Below, one piece after another: positions 24,446-32,204 of a DNA stretch of 64,000 nt. Each line of letters starts with the position of its first letter. Positions within the stretch are counted from its first letter, which is position 1. The position numbers and the translations under genes were made by a program. The DNA lies in the NCBI RefSeq assembly GCF_000165485.1, contig NC_014623.1:9876893-9940892 (forward strand). Reading direction: 5' to 3'. Source of the stretch: Stigmatella aurantiaca DW4/3-1. GTDB taxonomy: Bacteria; Myxococcota; Myxococcia; Myxococcales; Myxococcaceae. Below the pieces are notes generated by a model. The model had not been told where the DNA came from. It ran no database searches and was given only the letters and a program-made list of their open reading frames with translations.

Positions 24446-25801
24446 GTGGCGTTGACCACGCAAATCCGTCTGGATGTGCAGGCATTCAAGGAACGGGAGA
24501 GCAGGCGCCGTCCGGTCTTCGTGCTAGCGCTGGACTGGACACGCGCCAAGGATCCCCGCGTCCCGTTAGGCCATGCCTCCCTTGTCGCCAGCCTGCGCGC
24601 GGCCGCTGGGATCGAGGTGTCTCACCGTTCATTCCATCTCAACTCCGCGGATTTCCAATTGGAGTCCGTCGTCGAGGCTGTCCTCGACTGGGATCGCGGG
24701 ACCCGTGGGCAATCGGGTGATTTGGGAATCGGTGTCTACATCTGGAACGAGCACCTCGTGCACTGTCTGCTGGGGGAACTCCGCCGCCGTGGATTCAGCG
24801 GCCGGATCGTGCTCGGCGGACCACAGATTTCCTACGCGCCCGCTGGAGTCGAGCAACTCTACCCAGAGGCAGACTGCTTCATCCGCGGTTACGGGGAGAC
24901 AGCGTTCGCGGCCGTGGTGGCCACCCGCGAGCAGATCACGCACCCGGGCGTGACCTGGAGGGGACAGGCAGAAGCCACTTCACGGGCCGAGGCAGACTTG
25001 GCGTCTCTGCCTTCACCGCTCCTGACAGGGCTCATTCCCAGCGAGGGCCAGCGGTACCTGCGATGGGAGACTCAACGTGGGTGCCCTTATCGCTGCACCT
25101 TCTGCCAGCACCGAGAGTCAGGTGCCCGGCTGCGCAACACCCGCTTCCCCATGCAGAGGCTGCGCGAAGAGATCGCGCTGTTTGCCCGCGCGGGGACCCA
25201 GGAAATCGATGTCCTCGACCCCATCTTCAACCTTGGGCAGGAGCCTCTTCTCGTCCTGGAAGAACTGGTCCGCCAGCGCATTCAAGCCCGGATCTCGCTG
25301 CAATGCCGTTTTGAGCTACTGAAGCCCGAGTTCCTGGAACTCTGCACCCAACTGAATGTGTTTCCAGAGTTCGGGCTACAGACGATCCACACAGAGGAGG
25401 GACGTCTCGTCCAGCGGCAGAACGACATGACTCGCGTCGAGACCGCCATGGGAGAGCTGGCACGGCGCGGAATCGCCTACATGGTGACGCTCATCTACGG
25501 GCTGCCGGGGCAGACGCTGGAGTCTTTCCATGCGACCGTGGAGTTCTGTCTGAAGCGAGGGGTTCACGTGGTGCGTGCCTTTCCTCTCAACCTTCTGCGC
25601 GGCACTGAGTTGGAGCGCGACAAAGCACGATGGGGCTTGGTGGAGAGCGATGATCCCATCCCGATGGTGATCCGCAGCAACTCTTTTGATGAGGCCGACT
25701 GGCACCAAATGCGCGGGCTCGCGGCGTTGCTCTCGAAGACTGAAGGGCACCATCCGGCATCGGTGGCGCAATTACTGCATCAGAAGTTGAACGCAGCTTG
25801 A
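24446..25801 (+). CDS. B12-binding-type radical SAM enzyme
   Basis: The product has 451 residues from this GTG; a TTG two codons downstream is better spaced to the AAGGGGGAGG ribosome site and may be the true start. Residues about 70-190 resemble a cobalamin-binding Rossmann domain (GVYIWNEHLVHCLLGELRRR, IVLGGPQIS, ADCFIRGYGE). The radical SAM core begins with the 4Fe-4S motif CPYRCTFC (about 210) and includes EIDVLDPIFN and LIYGLPGQT. Such enzymes often methylate unactivated carbon or rearrange peptides and small molecules. A 64-residue peptide gene follows within 30 bases. The substrate is unknown. Confidence 0.85.
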   Translation: MALTTQIRLDVQAFKERESRRRPVFVLALDWTRAKDPRVPLGHASLVASLRAAAGIEVSHRSFHLNSADFQLESVVEAVLDWDRGTRGQSGDLGIGVYIWNEHLVHCLLGELRRRGFSGRIVLGGPQISYAPAGVEQLYPEADCFIRGYGETAFAAVVATREQITHPGVTWRGQAEATSRAEADLASLPSPLLTGLIPSEGQRYLRWETQRGCPYRCTFCQHRESGARLRNTRFPMQRLREEIALFARAGTQEIDVLDPIFNLGQEPLLVLEELVRQRIQARISLQCRFELLKPEFLELCTQLNVFPEFGLQTIHTEEGRLVQRQNDMTRVETAMGELARRGIAYMVTLIYGLPGQTLESFHATVEFCLKRGVHVVRAFPLNLLRGTELERDKARWGLVESDDPIPMVIRSNSFDEADWHQMRGLAALLSKTEGHHPASVAQLLHQKLNAA

Positions 25802-25831
25802 TGAACTCAACCGTCCATAGAGGATACCGAA

Positions 25832-26026
25832 ATGAAATCCATGACCAGGTCCAATCGCAGCTCGATGCAGGTCCAGCGGTTCACCCCTGAGGCACGCTCC
25901 ACGGTTGCCATTGCCGTGACGCCCCAGCGAACGAATGTGTCTATCCCCCATAAGCCGGAGGCGCTCGTGGCAACAGGAGCGATCCTCGTCTTCGCTGGCT
26001 TGGTTCTGGCTGCCCTCGACGAGTAG
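25832..26026 (+). CDS. 64-residue peptide with C-terminal hydrophobic helix
   Basis: A GAGGAT ribosome site precedes the ATG, 30 bases after the radical SAM gene. The N-terminal half is basic and Ser/Thr/Arg-rich (MKSMTRSNRSSMQVQRF), and the end is a membrane-type helix (LVATGAILVFAGLVLAALDE). It may be a small membrane protein or the substrate of the radical SAM enzyme; neither is shown. There is no family I recognise. Confidence 0.5.
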   Translation: MKSMTRSNRSSMQVQRFTPEARSTVAIAVTPQRTNVSIPHKPEALVATGAILVFAGLVLAALDE

Positions 26027-26108
26027 GCAAGGCTCGGATTACGCTCCCATCGTTCGCGATGCCATGCGCCGCGTAGCCCCCCCTCCACAAGAGGGGGGCG
26101 TAAGGGTC

Positions 26109-26576
26109 TCACTCAGCGTCTGGCAAAAGCGTGCGGAGGAACTCGTCATCCGGGCCAGGCGGGCGCCAACCGGGCGGCGGTGGCATGGCGAGGAGCGTTG
26201 CCGCGATCTGCCTTGCGCGATCCTGAAGCGGCTCTGGGGTATAACCGATCCAACGGGCGAGTGCTTGGGCGGCCTCGAACCGGTTTGCATCATCCAGCAC
26301 GGCGGGCCAGCCCTCGGGAAATCCCTCGGACAACTCGCGCACGAGCACATCCCGAACCAAATGCATGACTTGATTGCGCTATTCCGCCTTGGCATGCAAT
26401 GCGCTCAACAGCTGCACGGCAGCAACATCATCCTGCCCGAGCTCATCGGCCAGCACATACAACGGGACCGCTGGACGCCCTGCGGCAAAGGCGGTGAGCG
26501 AATCGTAGCCTCGCGCACGGACCCGCTCATACATCCGGACCCTCCAATTGCCGCTCCAGGAGCCCCCCTCGCTCAT
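26109..26576 (-). pseudogene. Third immunity-gene copy, broken by an in-frame amber codon
   Basis: The frame starts MSEGGSWSGNWRVRMYERVR and continues to LHAKAE, then an in-frame TAG (26379-26381), and goes on in the same frame as RNQVMHLVRD to PPPPGWRPPGPDDEFLRTLL. In the intact relative at 18741-19211 the TAG position is Arg (DEAERNHQV). Just upstream (26573-26605) the last 11 codons of a toxin (GIALTPGRVR, stop) survive with the ATGA overlap. So this is a scar of the same cassette with the toxin deleted and the immunity gene point-mutated. Confidence 0.75.
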
Positions 26577-26628
26577 CGCACTCTCCCTGGGGTCAGAGCG
26601 ATCCCCTTCATTCCGGCTCCGGCCGCGA

Positions 26629-28026
26629 TCAGCCCCGTGACAGCAGCCACACCACGCCGAAGCCCGCCGCGCACGCGCCCAGAAAGAGGCCCGCGGCCAT
26701 CAGCGCCAGCCGCTTCCGGGGCGGGGAGGCCTCCAGTTCCAGTGTGTCCGGCACGCCGTCTCCCGCCCCGTCGCCCTCGATGGCGCGCACCAGCGGCAGC
26801 TTGCGCGCCTCCACCAACCCTCCCCCGGGCTCTTCTTCCACATCCACGCCGAAGCTGAGCCGCGCCTCGCGCGTCTCCCGCCGCCCCTGCGGCACGAACT
26901 TGGACGCCGCCCCCACGTGCGACGGCTCCTCCCCGGGAATGTAGTCCTCGGGCGCATCCAGGCCGCTGTGCTCGAAGGCCAGCGCCGTCGGCGGCGCCAA
27001 CATGGCCGGCATCGCCTGCTCCGTGAGCGCCCGCGAGGGGTCTTGCCCCAGCAGCTCCGCCAGCACCGCGTCCTCCGCCACCTTCTCCTCGGCGAAGGCC
27101 TCGCGCATCAGCCGCGCCACGTCCGCGTCTCCCACGTGGGGCGCCATCTTCGCCTTGAGCCTTCCCAGCTCCGCCCCGAAGGCCGCCGCGTCCGGAAAGC
27201 GCTGCCCCGGATCCACCGACAGCGCCTTCGCCAACAGCGCATCCACGGCCGGAGGCACCTCGACGCGGTGGCGGCTCGCGGGCTCCCACTTCGGGTAGGC
27301 CGCCCGGCGCCAACGCTCCAGCGGATCTCCCCGCTGCGGCAGCGGGTGCCACGCGAACAGCTCCCACAGCACCACCGCCGCCGCGTACACATCCGCCCGC
27401 CGGTCCACGAACTTCTTCCGCGCCTGCTCCGGGGACATGTACGTCAGGTTGCCGATGACCACCCGGGGCGCCGTCTGCTGCTCCTTCAGCGTGGACTGCG
27501 AGGCGCCGAAGTCGATGATCTTCAGCTCGCCGTCATAGGACAGGCAGATGTTCGCCGGGGACAGGTCCCGGTGCACCAGGTGCAGCGGCTGGCCCTGCCC
27601 ATCCCGCGCCTCGTGCGCATACGCCAATCCCTCGCACAGCCGCTGCCCCAGGTGCAGGATGAGCCCCAGGGACATCGCCTGGCCGTGCTGGCGCACCCGG
27701 TGGGCCAGGCGGCTGAGCGTCTTGCCCTGCACATACTCCATCGCCAGGTAGAACTGCCCCTCCACCTCGCCCATCGCGTACACCCGCGCGATGTTCGGGT
27801 GCCGCAGGTGCACCACCACCCGCGCCTCGTCCCGGAACCGGCCGAGGAACTGCTTGTTCTCCACCAGCTTCGGCAGCACCTTCTTCACCACGCACGCGCG
27901 GCGGGGGGCCTCCTCCCGCGCCAGGTACACCTCCCCCATCCCCCCCGCGCCAATCCGCCGGGCCAGGGTATAGGGACCGAAGCGAATGAGCCCCTGCGGG
28001 GCGTCCGTCTCGGAAGGACTAGGCAA
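26629..28026 (-). CDS. Membrane-anchored Ser/Thr protein kinase
   Basis: The product has 465 residues. The kinase domain (about 18-290) has the Gly loop RIGAGGMGEVYLA, the Lys in ACVVKKVLP, the catalytic motif in VHRDLSPANI, and DFGAS. The activation-segment region contains NLTYMSPEQARKKFVDRRAD. A long linker leads to one C-terminal membrane helix (LALMAAGLFLGACAAGFGVVW) with almost nothing outside, unlike the kinase at 20831. It overlaps the hemL stop by eight bases, so the two are likely co-transcribed, an unusual partner for hemL. Confidence 0.9.
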   Translation of the reverse strand: MPSPSETDAPQGLIRFGPYTLARRIGAGGMGEVYLAREEAPRRACVVKKVLPKLVENKQFLGRFRDEARVVVHLRHPNIARVYAMGEVEGQFYLAMEYVQGKTLSRLAHRVRQHGQAMSLGLILHLGQRLCEGLAYAHEARDGQGQPLHLVHRDLSPANICLSYDGELKIIDFGASQSTLKEQQTAPRVVIGNLTYMSPEQARKKFVDRRADVYAAAVVLWELFAWHPLPQRGDPLERWRRAAYPKWEPASRHRVEVPPAVDALLAKALSVDPGQRFPDAAAFGAELGRLKAKMAPHVGDADVARLMREAFAEEKVAEDAVLAELLGQDPSRALTEQAMPAMLAPPTALAFEHSGLDAPEDYIPGEEPSHVGAASKFVPQGRRETREARLSFGVDVEEEPGGGLVEARKLPLVRAIEGDGAGDGVPDTLELEASPPRKRLALMAAGLFLGACAAGFGVVWLLSRG

Positions 28027-29305
28027 GCGAGCGGAAGGCCTTTCGCGCCGCCGCGAGGATGTGCGCCACCTCCGCCTCGCCCAGGGCCAGCGAGACGAAC
28101 GCCGCCTCGAACTGGCTCGGCGGCAGGTAGACCCCCTCGTTCAGCATGGCGTGGAAGAAGCGGCCGAAGCGCGCCGTGTCCGCCTTCTTCGCGCTGACGT
28201 AGTCGTACACCGGCGTGTCGCAGAAGAAGACCGTCAGCATGCTGCCCACGCGGTTGAGCGTCACCGGCACGCCCGCCGCCTTCGCCTCCGCCAGCAGGCC
28301 CTCCTCCAGCATCGCGCCCAGCTGCTCCAGCCGCGCGTAGGTGCCCGGCGCCGCCAGCGCCTTGAGGCACGCCAGCCCCGCCGCCACCGCCACCGGGTTC
28401 CCCGACAGCGTGCCCGACTGGTACACCGGCCCCTCGGGGGCGATCTTCGCCATGATGTCGCGCCGGCCCCCGTAGGCCCCCAGCGGCATGCCTCCGCCCA
28501 CCACCTTGGCGAAGGTGCTCAGGTCCGGCTTCAGCCCGTACACCTCCTGCGCCCCGCCGCGCGCCAGCCGGAAGCCCGTCATCACTTCATCCAGCACGAA
28601 GAGCACGCCGTGCTTGCGGCACAGCTCCTGGAGCCCCTGGAGGTACCCCGGCTTGGGCACCAGCACGCCCATGTTGCCCACCACCGGCTCGATGATGGCG
28701 CAGGCGATCTCCTGGCCCTTCTCCGCGAACAGGCGCTCCACCGCCCCCAGGTCATTATAAGGAACGGTGAGCGTGAGCTTCGCCAGCGCCGCCGGCACGC
28801 CCGGCGAGTCCGGCAGCCCCAGCGTCTCCACGCCGCTGCCCGCCTTCACCAGGAACGGGTCTCCCGCGCCGTGGAAGCAGCCCTCGAACTTGAGAATGAA
28901 GTCCCGGCCGGTGAAGCCGCGCGCCAGCCGGATGGCCGCCACCGTGGCCTCGGTGCCGCTGGAGACCAGGCGCACTTTCTCCACGCTCGGCACGGTGGCG
29001 CACAAGAACTCCGCCAGCTCCACCTCCGCCGGCGCGGGCGCCCCGTAGGTGGTGCCCCGGCGGGCCGCGTCGATGATGGCCTCGACGATGGGCGGGTAGG
29101 CATGGCCGAGGATGAGCGGCCCCCAGCTTCCCACCAGGTCCACGTAGCGGTTGCCGTCCACATCCGTCATCCACGCGCCCGTGGCCTCGCGGAAGAAGAC
29201 GGGGTCCCCCCCCACGCCCCGAAAGGCGCGCACGGGTGAGTTCACGCCCCCCGGGATGCGCTCCTGGGCTCGGGCGAAGAGGGCCTTGCTGTGGGAGTGG
29301 TTCAT
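28019..29305 (-). CDS. hemL: Glutamate-1-semialdehyde 2,1-aminomutase
   Basis: HemL converts glutamate-1-semialdehyde to 5-aminolevulinate, the C5-pathway precursor of haem and cobalamin, using PLP in the cytosol. The 428-residue length is normal. Signatures are RIPGGVNSPVRAF at the N-terminus, SSGTEATVAAIRLAR at about 120, CFHGAGD, the PLP-ring Asp in VLFVLDEVMTGFR, and the Schiff-base Lys in FAKVVGGGMPLGA. The start at MNHSHSKALF removes a long non-coding extension. A Ser/Thr kinase gene follows with an eight-base overlap. Confidence 0.96.
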   Translation of the reverse strand: MNHSHSKALFARAQERIPGGVNSPVRAFRGVGGDPVFFREATGAWMTDVDGNRYVDLVGSWGPLILGHAYPPIVEAIIDAARRGTTYGAPAPAEVELAEFLCATVPSVEKVRLVSSGTEATVAAIRLARGFTGRDFILKFEGCFHGAGDPFLVKAGSGVETLGLPDSPGVPAALAKLTLTVPYNDLGAVERLFAEKGQEIACAIIEPVVGNMGVLVPKPGYLQGLQELCRKHGVLFVLDEVMTGFRLARGGAQEVYGLKPDLSTFAKVVGGGMPLGAYGGRRDIMAKIAPEGPVYQSGTLSGNPVAVAAGLACLKALAAPGTYARLEQLGAMLEEGLLAEAKAAGVPVTLNRVGSMLTVFFCDTPVYDYVSAKKADTARFGRFFHAMLNEGVYLPPSQFEAAFVSLALGEAEVAHILAAARKAFRSLA

Positions 29306-29470
29306 GCCGCGCTGCATACCACGCGGGCGCCGGTGACAGGAGCCGGCTCTTTCCGGGCCACCCGCCCGGTCTGTTCTCTGGCGCAACGTGGCATGATTCC
29401 GTCCCCCCGAGGGCTGTATGCGCGCCCCCTTGCTTGGAAAAGGAGCCGGGGGCAGCCGAGACTGCGCCCC

Positions 29471-30400
29471 ATGATCCGCACCACGCAGCGCCGGACGCTC
29501 CTCCTCGAGGCCCCGGAAGAACCCGGGCGCGCCCCGCATGTCGCCGCCGCCAGCGGGCTCGTGGCCGTGGGCCCCTGGCTCTACGTCGTCGCCGATGACT
29601 CGCTGCACCTGGCCGTCTTCCCCCGGCACGGCGCGGGCCTGGGGCGCACCGTGCGCCTCTTCCCCGGGGAGCTGCCCCCGGAGCCGAAGGCACGCAAGGC
29701 CGCCAAGCCGGACCTGGAGGCCCTCTGTGCCCTGGAGCCCTTTGCCGGTTGCCCCCAGGGCGCCCTGCTGGCGGTGCCCTCGGGCTCCACGGCTGAGCGC
29801 CACCGGGGCGCGCTCCTCCCGCTGGCGGCCGACGGCACCCTCTCCGGCGAGGCGCGCCCCCTGGACTTCACCGGCCTGTATGGGCACCTGGCCCGGCAGG
29901 TGGGCCCGCTCAACATCGAGGGCGCCGCGGGGGTGGGCGGGCGGCTGCGGCTGCTCCAGCGGGGCAATGGGGACCTGGGCGTGGATGCCCTGCTGGACCT
30001 GGACCTGGAGCGTGTCCTGCGCGCGCTGGAGGCAGGCCAGGCGCCGGGAGCCGATGCGCTGAGGGCCGTGCGGCGCTGGGAGCTGGGGCGCTCGGGCACG
30101 GTGCGCCTGTCCTTCACGGATGCCGCCCCGCTGCCGGATGGGCGCATGGTGTTCACCGCCGCCGCCGAGGACTCGCGCGACGCCTACGCGGATGGCGCCG
30201 TGGCCGGCTCGGCGGTGGGGGTGATGGCCCCGGATGGCTCGCCGCTGTTTCTCAACGCGGTGGACGCGAAGGTGAAGCTGGAGGGCGTCAGCGCCTGGAC
30301 GGAGCCGGGGCGGATCCACCTGCTGCTGGTGGCGGATGGGGATGACCCGGCGGCTCCCGCCCCCTTGCTGGAGGCGGTGCTGGAGAACGTGCCCGGCTGA
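29471..30400 (+). CDS. DUF6929-like protein, probable beta-propeller
   Basis: The 309-residue protein has no signal peptide. The repeating pattern of short strands with GLVAVGPWLYVVADDSLHLA, PLNIEGAAGVGGRLRLLQRG, LSFTDAAPLPDGRMVFTAAA and KLEGVSAW is like the DUF6929 family, probably a beta-propeller. No catalytic residues stand out. The start ATG follows the sequence GCGCCCC without a clear ribosome site. It converges on the TPR lipoprotein gene seven bases away. Confidence 0.6.
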   Translation: MIRTTQRRTLLLEAPEEPGRAPHVAAASGLVAVGPWLYVVADDSLHLAVFPRHGAGLGRTVRLFPGELPPEPKARKAAKPDLEALCALEPFAGCPQGALLAVPSGSTAERHRGALLPLAADGTLSGEARPLDFTGLYGHLARQVGPLNIEGAAGVGGRLRLLQRGNGDLGVDALLDLDLERVLRALEAGQAPGADALRAVRRWELGRSGTVRLSFTDAAPLPDGRMVFTAAAEDSRDAYADGAVAGSAVGVMAPDGSPLFLNAVDAKVKLEGVSAWTEPGRIHLLLVADGDDPAAPAPLLEAVLENVPG

Positions 30401-30406
30401 AGCGCC

Positions 30407-31333
30407 TCAGTCCCCGTGGTCGCGCGAGGCTTCCTCGGCGGTGCCGCCCGCGGCCTCCACCGAGGTGCGCGGGGCGCGGGCCGAAGGGGGCGGCGCCTGC
30501 GCATGGTCGAAGGCCTTGGCGCGCTCCCCGATGCTCCCTGGCGTGGTATCGGCGATGCGGCGGCGCGCCCGGGAGATGTAGTCCTGCACCAGCGCGGGGT
30601 CCGGGTGGGACTTGAGGGCCTGCACCCACAGCTCGATGGCCTTCTCGTTCTCGCCGGCCTCGGCGCGCAGCCGGCCCATCTCCACCGTGGCGTGCGCGGC
30701 CAGCTCCGAGTCCGGGAAGCGGGTGCGCAGGTCCGCGTACGCCCGCGAGGCCTCCTGGCGGCGGCCCTCCATCATCTGAATGGCCTGGGCCCGGAGAAAC
30801 AGGGCATCGTCCACGTAGGCGCTGGTGGCGAAGCGCTCGGCGAGCCGCGTCGCCTCCAGCTCACACTGCGCGTAGTCCGCCAGCTCGAAGTAGAGCTTGG
30901 CCACCTGGTAGTGCAGCTCGGCGCCCTGGGGCGGGTTGCGCTGGAGGGCCGCGGTGAGCTGGTCGATGGCGCCGCGCAGGTCGTTGTAGTGCACCCGCAG
31001 CAGCTCCGCGAGGATGATCCGCGCCTCGAGCGCCTCGGGCGACTCGGGGCACTGCACGAGCAGCTCCTTGTAGACGCTGACCGCCTCCTTCACCTTGCGC
31101 TGCTCGAGCCAGTAGACGTCCGCGGCGCCCTTGAGCGCCCGGGCACGCAGCACCAGGGACTGCGGGGTGTCGTCCCGGCGGAGCAGGTCGACGGCCTTGC
31201 GGTACTCGACGAGCGCCTCGTCCGGACGCTTCTCGAAGACGGCATCCCGCGCCCGCTGGAGGTGATCCGCGGGGGTGTCCCGGCAGCCCGCGAGCGCCGC
31301 GAGCAGCGCGCATGCCAGGACGAGCCTCCTCAA
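30407..31333 (-). CDS. TPR-repeat lipoprotein
   Basis: The product has 308 residues from a TTG that overlaps the stop of the upstream gene (TTGA). The signal peptide LRRLVLACALLAALAGC ends in lipobox LAGC. The rest is TPR-like: FEKRPDEALVEYRKAVDLL, KGAADVYWLEQRKVKEAVSV, ELHYQVAKLYFELADYAQCE, RQEASRAYADLRTRF. The C-terminus is low complexity. TPR lipoproteins commonly scaffold outer-membrane or periplasmic complexes. It is coupled to the small Cys-rich lipoprotein. Confidence 0.8.
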   Translation of the reverse strand: MRRLVLACALLAALAGCRDTPADHLQRARDAVFEKRPDEALVEYRKAVDLLRRDDTPQSLVLRARALKGAADVYWLEQRKVKEAVSVYKELLVQCPESPEALEARIILAELLRVHYNDLRGAIDQLTAALQRNPPQGAELHYQVAKLYFELADYAQCELEATRLAERFATSAYVDDALFLRAQAIQMMEGRRQEASRAYADLRTRFPDSELAAHATVEMGRLRAEAGENEKAIELWVQALKSHPDPALVQDYISRARRRIADTTPGSIGERAKAFDHAQAPPPSARAPRTSVEAAGGTAEEASRDHGD

Positions 31334-31587
31334 TTGCAGGACTCCGGAATGATGCGGGTGCAGACGGTATCCGAGCACGTGACACACTCCTGCTCGGGGG
31401 AGACGTCGGTGACGCAGACGAAGACACGCGAGGAGCGCGGGCAATCCTCCGCCGTGGTGCAGCGATAGGCGTTGCCATCCGTGGCCAGGAGGGTCTCCCG
31501 CCGCGAGCCGCACACCTCGAGGTCATTGCATCCCAGGAGGCCCGCCGCGGAGATGGCGGCAAACCCCACGCGCCCTAGAAATCGCAC
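31330..31587 (-). CDS. Small Cys-rich lipoprotein
   Basis: The 85-residue protein has a signal peptide (MRFLGRVGFAAISAAGLLGC) with lipobox LLGC. The mature part has eight more Cys (EVCGSR, YRCTTAEDCP, VFVCVT, QECVTCSDTVCT, ESCN), likely in disulfides, so it would sit in the periplasm or outer membrane. Its TGA overlaps the TTG start of the TPR lipoprotein. The function is unknown. Confidence 0.75.
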   Translation of the reverse strand: MRFLGRVGFAAISAAGLLGCNDLEVCGSRRETLLATDGNAYRCTTAEDCPRSSRVFVCVTDVSPEQECVTCSDTVCTRIIPESCN

Positions 31588-31629
31588 GCCCCCGTTCTAA
31601 CCGGATTCGGAAGCGCCGTCACGGAACCA

Positions 31630-31700
31630 CTCGCCGGGGCAGTGCTTTCCTGCCCCCCAGACAGGCGAGGGCGATGCAGACTCCCCAAGACCCCCTCGCC
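31630..31700. other. Structured intergenic segment with alternative stems
   Basis: CTCGCC at 31630 followed by GGGGCAG, a 7-base loop and CTGCCCC, then GGCGAG at 31664, can form one long hairpin. The same GGCGAGGG can instead pair with CCCTCGCC at 31693-31700. The mutually exclusive pairing is in the gap before the 31810 operon. It may be a structured RNA leader or a terminator; there is no T-tract. The remaining gap 31588-31809 shows no gene. Confidence 0.3.
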
Positions 31701-31809
31701 GGTTCAGTAACTGCCAGCGAGGTGTCGTGAATCCAGTATAGCACTGGACACCGCCAGGATAAATGCACCGCAGGACGCGGCTTGGCGGTACTGGCGCGGT
31801 GCGCTATGC

Positions 31810-32202
31810 ATGCCCGTCATGGCTTTCACCCCGAATCTGCCCGCTGCAGCACGTCGACATCTTGAGGCAGCCGAGGAACTTGTCACCGGCACCCGTCAAG
31901 ACGTTGCTGGGTACCTGTACGGCATCGCGGCTGAGTGCGCCGTCAAAGCAATGATGGAGAACATCCCTCTCGTGCGTCGCGACGAAGCGTTCTACGCCCA
32001 TTTTCCAGAACTCCGTACAATCTTGCGTGACGCTCTCCAAGGAAGAGTTGCCCGCCCCCTGTCGGCTTTGATCAACGACGACAGGTTCCTCAACAACTGG
32101 CATGTCCGGATGCGGTATGCGGACAGTCGGCAAATCTTGAGCGACTGGGTGGCTGCATGGAGTGAGCAGGCGCGGCGCGCCGTCAACGCCATGGGGAGCT
32201 GA
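31810..32202 (+). CDS. HEPN-like small protein, first gene of a defence-like operon
   Basis: The product has 130 residues (or 127 from the second ATG, MAFTPNL). It is all-helical, with AAARRHLEAAEELVTG and YLYGIAAECAVKAMM, the pattern of HEPN-type bundles found in toxin and defence systems. The catalytic RNase motif Rx4-6H is not visible, so it may be structural or a sensor. It is followed after two bases by the KGGVGR ATPase gene, so it belongs to a tight three-gene operon. G+C content drops here compared with the gene upstream. Confidence 0.6.
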   Translation: MPVMAFTPNLPAAARRHLEAAEELVTGTRQDVAGYLYGIAAECAVKAMMENIPLVRRDEAFYAHFPELRTILRDALQGRVARPLSALINDDRFLNNWHVRMRYADSRQILSDWVAAWSEQARRAVNAMGS

Positions 32203-32204
32203 CG

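Noticed and set aside
31588-31809. Possible tRNA or tRNA fragment (GGTTCAGTA near 31701)
   Set aside because: No cloverleaf with acceptor, D and anticodon stems can be drawn around it.
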